A stretch of DNA of 24,644 nucleotides from Plakobranchus ocellatus (GCA_019648995.1 BLXT01008609.1:1922699-1947342), one strand, 5' to 3'; positions 12,268 to 21,717 are shown, numbered from the stretch's first letter. Program-made: numbers and translations. Notes: generated by a model from the sequence alone, not told the origin.

Positions 12268-12545
12268 CTTGCCTACTGCTGGTTTGTATACGGGTTTTCC
12301 GCTAGCCTTTGTCTTGCAGCTAACTTACAAGGCAGTGGAGATCTATGGTTGGCCGTTGTTCTATTATGGATCATCCGCCCTTTGCAGGTCTCACTTTTAG
12401 TCCTACTGGGTCCCTCTACCCTCCTCATCAATTGATGGTGTTACCGGTTTAATCGCCAATAGGTATTCGTGCGGCCCTATTAACTCCCTTGAATCGGTCT
12501 CCAAAAGAGGGACTCGGTTTTATCGGAAACGTAATGCTAATATAA
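12268..12545 (+). repeat. Dispersed repeat, copy 1 (LINE 5' leader-like)
   Basis: The stretch 12268-12460 aligns by eye, with substitutions but almost no large gaps, to 23967-24165. Shared blocks include ttccgctagcctttg / ctccgctagcctttg, ccctcctcatcaattt-like text and gttaccggt. Sequence after 12460 is of similar base composition, but no partner for it was found in this window. It lies upstream of, and in the same orientation as, the LINE remains at 13782-16550, so it may be the 5' untranslated leader of that family (inference). The open frame across it is judged incidental. Confidence 0.75.
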
Positions 12546-13690
12546 CGGGAAGAAGAGAATAATTTGTTTTAATTTTCATTGAGAGGAAACAAGCACAATT
12601 TCTGTATTGCAAAATGAAATTTGTATTAAAACAGTTAAAAAAAAAAGAATGAAAATATACTACGTTGATTTAGAATAAGATTAAGAAAGACCTAGATTAA
12701 GCTGGAAGGCTGAGAAGGCTAATAGTACTTCTACGCTCTAATTCTACAGACATCTTTTCGAATATTTTCCGCATCCTGGTCAATGTTTTTTCCGCGCTAA
12801 AATCTATCATAAACAAAAACCAAGCAAACAAACAACAAAACAATAGCAAGAACAAGAACATGGCCAAGAACAAGAACAACAATAACAATACCAGTACTAA
12901 TACTACTAATAATGATGATGATGATGATAATAATAATAATANNNNNNNNNNNNNNNNNNNNNNNNNNNNNNNNNNNNNNNNNNNNNNNNNNNNNNNNNNN
13001 NNNNNNNNNNNNNNNNNNNNNNNNNNNNNATAATAATAATAATAATAATAAACAATAAAGTTGGTGTTTATTGGCAATCTGTACAAACTTGTCCAAATTT
13101 CACAGGCCTGAAGAGATGCTGCGATTCTGAACATCTATACGATATAAGCCTGTTTTTATTTGTAAAATGTTATGAGGAGTCAAAAAAAAAAAAAAAACTG
13201 TTGAAAAAGAACTGTCTAATCGGGATTTTTTTTATTATTTGTGGAACTCAGTTAAAAAAAAAAAAAGTTAGATTTCCAAGATACGGTAAAAGTTATAAAA
13301 TTTGAAAACCATCAGGTTCAACCAGCAAATGGCCTGTTATTTAACAGAATGTTCTGATTGTTTTGTGCACTCGAAGTTTTTACATTCTATAATGAGACTA
13401 GATTCAGAAAGATCGGATTTTTTTTACGATGTAGTACACCTCACGAAAGATCTTTAATCTAAACTTATCTAGTTGTGTAGATACTAGATCTAGTTAAGAG
13501 GCAATGGCAATATAATGAATATTTCGATACAAATTAGCACACCTGTTAAAATAAAACTTCTCTCTTAAAAAAAATTTAACAAATCATTAAATGTCATCCA
13601 AAAAAAAATTTTAAAAAAGGAAGAAAGAAAAGAATAAAAAAAAAAGGCCGATGAAGCTTTATATGAACTAATTTGAAGAAGACAAACATT
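12546..13690. other. AT-rich DNA between leader-like segments, including an assembly gap
   Basis: No gene is seen. It contains poly-A runs (13181-13197, 13254-13266), the TAA microsatellite and the 88-N gap. If the leader segments on either side belong to one LINE copy, this roughly 1.1 kb would be an insertion within it (inference). Confidence 0.5.
12822..13051. repeat. Cryptic CAA/AAT repeat and (TAA)n microsatellite with an 88-N gap
   Basis: Loose CAA/AAC/AAT-like triplets grade into GATGAT and then TAA units up to 12941. N fill 12942-13029, and clean ATA/TAA units follow to about 13051. The gap was very likely caused by the repeat. Long poly-Leu or poly-Ile frames across it are artefacts. 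Confidence 0.95.
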
Positions 13691-13735
13691 GAATACCAAG
13701 CGTTATAGAGCCAGAACTAAACTAGCTCTCCCTCT

Positions 13736-13881
13736 TTTGGGTTCATCGGGAGCCAATCTGCCGTGACGGACACCAGCTCCTATTGTCCGATGGATGCAGT
13801 TTAAGTCATGCCCAGGGCTTGCCGAGGTAAGATGGACAGGGGCACGTCTTATGAAACTAGGTAATAATTAAAACTCTAATT
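13736..13881 (+). repeat. LINE 5' segment, including start of the endonuclease reading frame
   Basis: GC-richer than its surroundings. The piece 13782-13830 (gtccgatggatgcag and gtcatgcccagggcttgcc) resembles 24161-24208 at the end of the second repeat copy, which ties the two leader segments together. Read from about 13824 it gives EVRWTGARLMKLGN, which matches the start of the RTE-type apurinic-like endonuclease domain, where this Glu is a usual active-site residue. Confidence 0.6.
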
Positions 13882-14663
13882 TACTCAGGGGGACATACGC
13901 ATGAAAGAGACGGTGGTATCTTATTGTTGATGTAACAACAAGTCTGGGGAGTTGGTGTCCAATTTCAGATAGAGTAGTTGTAGCTAAATTGGTAACCAAA
14001 CCCTTAAATCTAGGAATTATTCAAGTGTATGCATCAACATCTAGCAGTGAAGATGTAGAGGTAGAAAATTTTTTATGAAGAAGTAGCAAAAGCAAAAGGC
14101 TATCTTAAATCCCAGGACATCATAATAATAATGGGAGATTTCAATGCAAACTTTGGGGATGAAAGAATAGAAGATGTTGTTGGGCCCAGTGGCATAGGGA
14201 CTGTAAATGAGCGTGGAAGTAGACTAATTGAATGGTGCCAAATCCATGATTTTGCCATCACAAATACTTGGTATCAAAACCACCTTAGGCGACAGTGGAC
14301 TTGGAAGAGCCACGGAGATTGAAGTAGAAACAAAATAGATCACATCCTCATTCAGAAACGATTCCGAAACGCTGTCAAAACATCAAAATCCCTACCGGGA
14401 GCCGACTGTGATTCAGATCATATTCCAGTAATGTGTAAATTTAAGATAAAACTTAAGAAATTAAGAAAAGCAAAGGCTAATCCTAAATTCCAAATGGACT
14501 TACTAAAATCTGATGAAAAACTAAGAGAAAAAATTCCTATAGCTGTGCATAACAAATATGAGAGTCTAAATAACATCTCAGAAGTAGAAGAATTGTGGTC
14601 AGAAATTAACAATTCACTGAATGAAGTCATAGAGAAAAATATTCCCAAAAAGGATAGAGCATA
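13824..14663 (+). pseudogene. LINE endonuclease domain (exonuclease-endonuclease-phosphatase fold), broken
   Basis: Such domains nick target DNA to prime reverse transcription. Fragments in order: EVRWTGARLMKLGN near 13824, HTHERDGG near 13897, PISDRVVVAKLVTKPLNLGI then IQVYAST near 13959, and GDFNANFGDE from about 14134. Next come GPSGIGTVNERGSRLIEW, then ITNTWYQNH and WTWKSHGD, a stop at 14320, then KIDHILIQKRFRNA and GADCDSDHIPV. The GDFNA and SDH motifs carry expected catalytic residues. Frame shifts occur near 13930 and 14070 (an extra T in a T-run), with stops at 14320-14322 and 14662-14664. The linker after SDH is Lys-rich (KFKIKLKKLRKAKANPKF). Confidence 0.88.
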
Positions 14664-16513
14664 GGAAATGGATGAAAAAAGAAATACTCGATGTAATGGA
14701 AGAAAGGCGCAAATCAAAAAATGTAGAAGCCAAATACAAAGACCGAAAAAGAAAGATCAAAATAAAATGCAACGGCGAAAGAAATTCATCAACAATGTCA
14801 GGAAATAGAGCAAAAGCTAAATATAGACAGCAAATTCATGTATGCTAAAATTAAGGACGCCATTGGTAAGAAAATTAAATGCAGTAGCCCTGGCTGCATC
14901 AAATCAAAGGACAAACAATGTTAATGGAAAAGAAGGAAATACTAAACAGATGGTCAGAATATGTTAAAGATCTTTTTTAAAGATGATAGGTGCAAAAAAC
15001 CCAAAAGAGAGAAAAACATAGAAGGCCCAAGTATCTTTAAAGAAGAGGTAGAAGCGATAAGGAAAATGAAAAATTGAAAAGCCATAGGAACAGATAATAT
15101 ACCAGTAGAAGTAATTAAAGCATTAGATAATTTAGGAATAGAGCTGACAACAAAACTTCTTAACGCAATATACGATAGTGGTACAATTAAAGAGGATCTT
15201 TGTAAATCTGTTTTTATAGTACTGTCCAAAACACCAGGAGCAACAGCATGTGAACTTCATAGAACAATCAGTTTAATGAGCCGTTTCACAAAAATCCTGT
15301 TACGCGTTTTGATGCATAGAATGCGCAAGCGTCCCAGACCAGAAATATCTCCAAATCAGTTTGGCTTTATGCCTATGGGGGACTAGAAGTAGAAATGCAA
15401 TATTCAATTTGTCAACGCTTATGGAAAGATGTATAGAAATGCAAAAAGATCTCCACCTCTGTTTCATTGATTATTCTAAGGTCTTTAGCAATATAAGACA
15501 TGTAGAGCTCTTTCGTATGCTAGAAAAATTAGACATCGATGGGAAAGATCGGAGAGTAATTAGAAATTTATACTGGACTCAGCCTGCATCTGTAAGAATT
15601 GAAGGAGAACATAATGATTTCAAACCCATCAGAAGAGGTGTAAGGCAGGGATGCGTAATGTCTCCTGATCTTTTTAAGTTATATTGTGAAATAACCCTGA
15701 GGAATCTTGATGGTATTTCAGGCTTAAAAATAAATGGAGAGAATCTTAATAATCTCAGATATGCAGATGATACAGTTTTAATAGCAGAATCTGGCAAGCA
15801 ACACCAAAAACTTCTAGATAATGTAGTTTTAGAGAGCAAAAGAATGGAACTGTCTTTGAATGTAAAGAAAATGGAATGCATGGTCATCTCAATGAAATCC
15901 TCTAACCCCAAGTGCAATCTCGTTAGCAAAGGCAAACAAATCAAACAAGTTATAAAATTCAAATATCTAGGTTATTTGATAACATCAGATGGCAGATGCA
16001 CAAGTGAAGTTAGTAAAAGAATAGCCATGGCCAAAGATACATTCCAAAAAATGAAACCTATACTGGCAAATTAAAACTTAAGTATGAAAACCAAAATAAG
16101 GGTTATTAAAACATATGTGTGGTCAGTACTTTTGTTTGGTAGTGAGTGTTGGACAATAAACAAAGAAATAGAGAAAAAAAACTAGAAGCAGTAGAGATGT
16201 GGTTCATCTGAGGAATAATGAGGGTATCATGGACAGAAAAAAAGTCCAAAGAATTGGTACTGAAAGAGGCTAATCTCGAGCGATCACTAATTAAAACTAC
16301 AAGACAGAGGCAACTACAGTTTTTAGGCCATATTTGCCGACACAAGGGTTTAGAACATTTAACAATCACTGGAAATATTTGAGGCAAACGCAGTAGACAG
16401 AGAATAACTTTTATTGAAAATTGTAAGTCATGGGCAATAGGCAAGGGTAGCAAGGTTAACTGAGGATGGATCAGATATGAGTGGAAGAGCATGATTGCCA
16501 ATGTCTGTTCTAG
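14664..16513 (+). pseudogene. LINE reverse transcriptase domain and C-terminal region, broken
   Basis: This domain copies the element RNA at the nicked target. After a Lys-rich linker the frame reads VEAIRKMKN, IGTDNIPVEVIKALDNLGI and CELHRTISLMSRFTKI, with stops and shifts. From 15361 a 237-codon open frame carries motif A (LCFIDYSKVF), motif B (GVRQGCVMSP), motif C (NLRYADDTVLIA, with the catalytic YADD) and KFKYLGYLITSDGRC. It stops at 16072-16074. The C-terminal part continues in pieces: SVLLFGSECWTINKE, MRVSWTEKKSKELVL, RQLQFLGHICRHKGL and MIANVCSRQGT. The 15361 frame begins after an indel, since QFGFMPMGG just before it is in another frame. No functional protein is expected. Confidence 0.92.
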
Positions 16514-16523
16514 ACAAGGTACC

Positions 16524-16544
16524 TGATGATGAGAATGATGATGA
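16524..16544 (+). repeat. LINE 3' terminal TGATGA-type short repeat
   Basis: Imperfect TGATGATGAGAATGATGATG directly follows the last recognisable LINE codons (CSRQGT, then stops). Short tandem repeats of this kind mark the 3' end of RTE-type elements, so the element boundary is placed here. Confidence 0.6.
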
Positions 16545-16559
16545 AAAGGGTCCACCAAG

Positions 16560-17262
16560 AAACAGAAAAAAATTGATGATTTAAAAACATTTTTTTTCGT
16601 AGTTAGCGCTACGAACTAAAGCAATTCATTAGAATTCCTTAACAAGCCAGAACACTTTCAAAAACAAGCGATTGTAAATTTTTTCTTTGTTACTTACATT
16701 TTGAAATAAAATAAAGTTATTCTGGAAAAATAATCATACTTTAACGCAGTTTTCATTAAGTGTCATGCAATAATTATTATATGAACGCTTAGATTTTTTA
16801 TTACTAATTGGTAGTATTGTTGCCTGAAAGGCGTAATATTTAACAAGTTAAAATGCAAACATTGTCATAAATAAAGAAAAAAAAACTCGGAAAAAGATCA
16901 ACCCCATAGCGTAAAGACACAGATCTTGTGCCATAACTAAAATAGATGGAATCGCTACGTAGAACGATGGGTCTATTGTTCTTTCGCACTTTGATTTTGT
17001 AATTAGGAAACCATCCTTCCTAGTTTAAAAGAAAGCTTGAAGCGGAACTTGGATAAGAAAAGGATAACCTTTGAAGACTGGTGTTCCCTTCCCAGTGATT
17101 GCTTCTTAGTAGATGTATATGTACATACAGTCTGACTTGTGCTTAAAAATATGATTTAAAAAAAAATCATTTACCATTTGACACTAATATTATTCGTGGT
17201 TTGGATGTTATTTTTTTTTTTTTTCGCATTTATACTGAAAGACCGAGGCAGAGCGTAGTTAG
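16560..17262. other. No gene recognised; one short perfect hairpin
   Basis: AT-rich sequence. A 7-bp perfect stem (TTCGTAG / CTACGAA, loop TTAGCG) lies at 16596-16615, about 50 bp past the LINE end. The stretch 16880-17110 is somewhat GC-richer, but no domain could be read in any frame. Confidence 0.5.
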
Positions 17263-17595
17263 CAAGGAGCGCACCATGTTCTGGGCCGAGAAAGCTCGTC
17301 TATCTCAGCAGCTTTAGTCGCAGTTCATGAGTCTGTAGTGACCATGAAAACTGCCATAAAGCAGTTAGCGTCCACTTTCTCTTCGGTATAAAACCTTGGC
17401 CAACCACCTCAGCTCCCGCTTGGGGATGGGCCAGCGTGGTTTATAATCCAGAGACAGCAAAAAGTGGTAGCCTTAAGAGGAAAGATACTAATCATAGAGA
17501 CCCAGAGCGAAATAGCGGCGCATCTTCTCAAGTTTAAATTTGCTTCTGTTGGATTTTCACAACCTTTCTCGCTGTCAAAAATGGTAATGTATAAT
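17263..17595 (+). pseudogene. Eroded open reading frame of unknown origin
   Basis: One + frame is open for 111 codons apart from a single TAA at 17389-17391, in DNA that is clearly GC-richer than its flanks. Before the stop it reads as Ala/Val/Ser-rich, possibly helical sequence (ISAALVAVHESVVTMKTAIK). After it come QPPQLPLGDGPAW, then VVALRGKILIIETQSEIAAH. No family was recognised. It could be a fragment of a retroelement gag or ORF1, or an exon of an unknown gene. An acceptor-like CCACCTCAG ends at 17412, and an ATG|GTAATG donor-like site is at 17583. There is no start Met near its 5' end. Confidence 0.3.
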
Positions 17596-17598
17596 TGA

Positions 17599-19126
17599 AA
17601 ATACTTAGACCAAATTTGAACCGAAACCGGGTGATTTTCTTAAATCGTCTCAAGATCATAGCAAGATAAAATATCACATTTACAAAATACAAATATTTAT
17701 ATGCAACAAATTCACCTGGCCATCAAGATAATCTTTATAAATACCCTTACTAAAGGTACTATCATTAGATACCGTATGGAACCAGGGTGAATGCTACATG
17801 AATTAAGTCTGTAGGAAATTTTTTTTTTAAACAAAAGGAAATATTTTGTAACTATGTTCCTCTGGCTTTAATTGAATCATCATCGTCATCTTCTTCTTTA
17901 CCGAGGATCCCATGGCCCTCCTCAATCACTAGATAATATAGGGTTTATATAATATATCAGCGATCATCTTTTGACTCGCGAATCTCTTTAGAAGCTTATA
18001 AACATGACTTTGATTTTATCACAGTTATTACTTATACAATTTCAAATCTATGATTGAAAATTCTTTGATGCATTTACTTAGCCGCCTTCTATTTTTCAAA
18101 GCAAGATGTCTAAGGCTTTGTGAAGATTCAAATGTTTAGCACTACATTAATCGTTCTTCTTATTATTTAAACTCAATTTTGGCCTGTTTCCTTTGCTTTT
18201 ATTTTTCTCGCCATGAATTTCTTAACATTCTCTTTAAGAACCAACGATCTACTTCTATCATCTTTTACAAAATTTTTATCTTTGGTGATTGATAAGCATT
18301 CAGAGTCGCACATAAGAACTGACTGTACGTGGCCTTTATAATACTCTTTTATTTTGAAAATTCTAACTATATAAGCATTATGAGATTGAATTCGTTTATT
18401 GTCTCTAGCACTTGCAACGTTTCTTTTACATCTTTGTACTTATGAGGTAGAGGTAACTTGGACTGCTTTTTATAGATGTTGAAAAGAACCTGTTTTGTTT
18501 ATACCTTATGATGAACTAACGAGTTTTCCCTCAGATGCAATAATTTAGAATCTAATGTTGTAGATTATTTGACGTGAATCTAATATCAAGGCTCTGACGC
18601 CAGCACATTCTGATGTCAATCATGTTCTCTCTATTTACACCAAAACATGACCGTCCTTCTGAACCTCTTAAGATTTTAAAGAAAAGAAAATATTGAAATA
18701 AAAAGGTCCTGCTTGACCCATCTGCAATTTGACGCCTGCCTGGCTGAATAAAAGAAAAATTAATAATGCTTAAAGTACCCAAATGAGACCGCCTGCCCTC
18801 AAATCCAGATCACAGTAGAGATTTTGGTATTATCGTGAAGCTTCTTTTACCTCATTGGAATAATGCAGAACTATTGGTGTATCTTGTGTGGAAATCACGA
18901 CACAAAGAGTCATTTTTTATTCTTAACAGCTAAACAAAAGATACACAGTATTGATTACAAAGATGCAGTTATAGATTTAAAAGATATATATATATATATT
19001 AACATTTCTATTAATAATTCCAGTATTTTCTCAGTAAGATGGCCTCCCTCCTTTGACAGCATTTTCATTGCACTTGTAACGCAAATCACGATGATAGAAA
19101 TACGCAATGAAAAGACAATAAAGATC

Positions 19127-19168
<42 letters not shown>

Positions 19169-19295
19169 GAATACATAGATGATCTTTCTACATTTTGCAA
19201 GGTCTGTTGAACTTCATTGTACTTTTTCATATTCAAGTGATAATGTTGTTACTCGCTATATTTCACATTTCATTATTATTATTATTATCATCCAG
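17599..19295. other. AT-rich intergenic or intronic DNA upstream of the proline-rich gene
   Basis: No gene can be supported. It contains TA microsatellites at 18984-19000 and 19130-19163 and an ATT run at 19271-19289. On the minus strand about 18190-18460 reads loosely like the C-terminal region of a LINE reverse transcriptase (HVQSVLMCDSECLSITKD), but it is too decayed to call. If the proline-rich gene has a 5' exon with its start codon, it should lie here or further left. I could not identify it. Confidence 0.45.
19130..19163. repeat. (TA)n microsatellite
   Basis: About 34 bp of TA units. A shorter TA run lies at 18984-19000 and an ATT run at 19271-19289, just before the presumed splice acceptor of the next gene. 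Confidence 0.95.
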
Positions 19296-20482
19296 GCTAA
19301 TTTATCATCGTTAGTGACACTATTCCTGATTACAAACATGATCATGTGTCTGCAAGCGGCTCTTTATAAACCAAACATGGTAGGAATACAGCGGGACGTA
19401 CCACCAGAAATTGGTGGCCCTATCTCGCAACCCTCCTCACAACAAGACAACGTCCCACCTTTTTCTTCAGAGCCACAGCAAGGACCTAAAAGTGCTTCGC
19501 GAGGCCCAGGTGGTACTTTCCCAGCTGTGGAACCCAAAAGACTGAATGTTCCTGATGGTGGCAGCATTCGATATAGCAAAGACCTTCCACAAACCGACAA
19601 TGGATATAACCGAGGTTTAGCGAGATCGGCACCCTTGGCGCCCCCAGGGGGGAGGGTGAAACCGTACGTTGGTGATGGTTACGTAGGCGGCTCCTCTCAA
19701 AGAGAACCAAACTCAAATTTGCCTCCATCGTACTCAGGTCGGGATTCACCCAACGAGATCATACCCGAAGGCTACGGCAGCAACCAAAATGCGGCTACGG
19801 AGCCCAAATATCAAATTCCTAAAAAACCTCCAGCAGTGCCTCAAAGTTCGTATAGCAACAAACCAAATCCTTTTACCGGACCTAGACCGGCCCAAACAAA
19901 TCCATTTTCCCTAGACACATTTTCAGCCTCTTCTCCTGCAGGTCCGAACAATAAACAGCGCAACAACGAGCTTTACCCACCGCAAGGGCAGGGCTATCCA
20001 CAACAAAATTCTTATCCGTCCAGCCAGCAAATACAGCCACAGCAGTCTAACAAGAATCTGCAACCATACGGCCCAGCCCGGCCATCTGAGAAAGGCAGAG
20101 ACCCTTCAAATGAAGAACAGTTTAACATTCCTGGTGATTTTCCATCTAAACTTGACAACGCTGGTCCACCACCACCTGGCACTAATAAAATCGGAGGTCC
20201 TGGCAAAACCCTGCCTGGAACTCCAGCCTTTCCTGCCCCATTTGGCTTCCCAGAGTCTCTCAAAGTTGGACAAAACTCACCTTTTAAAAATCTAGTGTCT
20301 TTTAACAGCCCAAGGCCCTTCAAAAGTAGATCCTCTATACCTTTTCCCGACAAAGGTGATATTTTTGGAGGCTTCTCCAACTCAAACTATGAGACCCCGG
20401 CTGCCCCGGCCGCAGCAGAAGCACCAGAAAGCCGACCTGCTGAGGTTGCGGCAAATCAACAAAATCGACCAGCATACAGAAT
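19296..20482 (+). CDS. Proline-rich protein gene, large exon
   Basis: An acceptor CATCCAG ends at 19295, followed by a phase-0 frame. The frame is also open to the left (to an ATG at 19179), but that part is low-complexity (poly-Ile from ATT units) and looks intronic. The alternative internal starts, ATG 19338 and 19344, would cut the hydrophobic core. The exon end coincides with a donor whose GTAAGC contains an in-frame TAA (20484-20486), so reading through gives a stop after Arg-Met. Confidence 0.75.
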
Positions 20483-20537
20483 GTAAGCTGCAATTAGAGC
20501 ACCAATATTTCGTGATCAATACAATAATAATAATAAT

Positions 20538-20586
<49 letters not shown>

Positions 20587-21717
20587 TATATCATATTATA
20601 CTATATATATAAAAACATCCAAGGATACCAATCGCACTTTTCAAAGTAAACTCCATCTTTGATGTTCTCATTAGAAATGCACAATATTATTGTAAGTAGC
20701 GAACATACTTATTTAATAATGCAGAGTAGTGAGAGTGTAACTTCTAATAGTGTAATTCTAAAAAACGCAATCATAACTGTATCAGAAAACATTCTGCTAT
20801 ACATAGCTTAAGACTGAGCAAATTTTCAGAAGGATTGGCAAAGACATAAAATCTGAACTCAGCCACTTTATTAACACTATGCTATCTTCATTCATAGCTA
20901 AAAATGAACAATGCTACAACAACAATTTACATTTATAATAATAGTAAGCCCCGAAAACTCTTGACAAAAATAATAATATTCACGGAAATGATAGCGGTAA
21001 TAATAAAAAAAGGTATGACAATCTACATTACTTTCTAAAAGCAGTAACCTTTTAATTAAATCAATAAAATCGATCAACGTAATTAGTTGCCAAACCAAAT
21101 AAGAGCCGCTTTCGAGAAAAGATTTCTTGTAATACTTATGTTAATTTGTATCAATCACAGCAATTGATGATGAAAATAAAAAAAAAGAAAGTACTGTTCT
21201 CACATTTTTTTTCTCATTGAAAAAAAAAACACAAGGTGACATTAATTCAGATCTTTTTTTTTATTATTTGATAATGATTTCCAACGATGCTTATCTTGTT
21301 ATTGCTTTCTTAAATAACACTTTCATTCACTCTGCATGATCCACAAGTCAATGATTATTGTTTTATAGCTTTTTCATACGCCTCTCATTTTTTTTTTTAT
21401 CTTCAACCCTTCTCCTATTTGATAGAGATTATCCAGAAGCTCGGGAATCGCAAAATTCATACAGTCCTACATCCAGGGGCTCTAACCCAGCTTATCCACC
21501 GCAAGACGGCGCAGCATACAACACCAGACAAACGGGCACCCCTTACTTTCCTCCGCAGAGCAGCTCTAATCTCGGCTATGGATTCCCAGTTCAAAATGGC
21601 GGACTTTACGGAAATCCTTATGGATACTCAAATCCTCCTAATGGCCAATGCTTTCGGTACACCTACGCTGCTGAAGGATACCGCCTTTCGGACATTGGCA
21701 AGAATTACCCACAGTAA
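19296..21717 (+). CDS. Secreted proline/glutamine-rich disordered protein, two exons seen, possibly partial at both ends
   Basis: Family not recognised. Exon 1 (19296-20482) gives 395 codons without a stop and is far GC-richer than its flanks. Exon 2 (21426-21713) adds 96. The join is phase 2 (AT|A) with donor GTAAGC and acceptor TTTGATAG. The first residues, ANLSSLVTLFLITNMIMCLQ then A, resemble a signal peptide with cleavage after LQA. The mature part is rich in Pro, Gln, Asn, Ser and Gly with few hydrophobics, so it is probably disordered. It has YPPQ/YPQQ motifs in both exons, a PPPP run (20166) and two NPF tripeptides (19866, 19899). Exon 2 is Tyr-rich and ends FRYTYAAEGYRLSDIGKNYP. A structural matrix, cuticle or shell protein is plausible (inference). 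No start Met is seen in exon 1 before the hydrophobic stretch, so the start is probably in an upstream exon. Confidence 0.75.
20483..21425 (+). other. Intron of the proline-rich gene
   Basis: 943 bp, GT-AG, AT-rich. It contains an AAT run (20522-20540) passing into a TA microsatellite (20540-20582) and several A/T runs. Short frames on either strand are unsupported. Confidence 0.65.
20522..20582. repeat. (AAT)n-(AT)n compound microsatellite
   Basis: About 19 bp of AAT units followed by about 42 bp of AT units, inside the intron and close to its donor. Confidence 0.96.
21426..21713 (+). CDS. Proline-rich protein gene, tyrosine-rich exon
   Basis: 288 nt, phase 2 at both ends if the donor GTAAGG at 21714 is used. 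A pyrimidine-rich tract ending TTTGATAG precedes it. It encodes repeated Tyr-Pro-Pro and Asn/Gly/Tyr-rich motifs (NPAYPPQDG, PYFPPQS, LYGNPYGYSNPP) and a single Cys in QCFRYTY. The frame can instead end at TAA 21715-21717 after Pro-Gln. No following coding exon was identified, so the stop is equally possible. Confidence 0.72.

Larger units (their letters stand above)
13782..16550 (+). mobile_element. Non-LTR retrotransposon (LINE), RTE/BovB-like, nearly full-length, inactive
   Basis: The order is endonuclease, linker, reverse transcriptase, then a C-terminal region, as in a single-ORF RTE-type LINE copied by target-primed reverse transcription. The frame is broken by many stops and at least several indels, so it is a dead copy. 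The end at about 16524-16544 is TGATGATGA-like, as in RTE-type elements that end in short tandem repeats instead of poly-A. No target-site duplication was found with confidence. Clade placement rests on remembered family motifs. A related LINE clade with the same endonuclease plus reverse transcriptase layout is possible. Confidence 0.9.

Noticed and set aside
12211-12435. 74-codon hydrophobic frame over repeat copy 1
   Set aside because: The frame is not kept in the second repeat copy, so it is incidental.
12697-13134. Long minus frames with Leu/Ile/Tyr runs and X residues
   Set aside because: They cross the TAA microsatellite and the 88-N gap, so they are repeat artefacts.
17385-17396. TATAAAA as a promoter
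   Set aside because: It lies within the eroded open frame, with no initiator at a suitable distance and no gene start downstream.
19364-20380. Several minus-strand frames opposite the proline-rich exon
   Set aside because: Antisense shadows of a GC-rich coding exon. The plus frame is longer, joins another exon in phase and has coherent composition.
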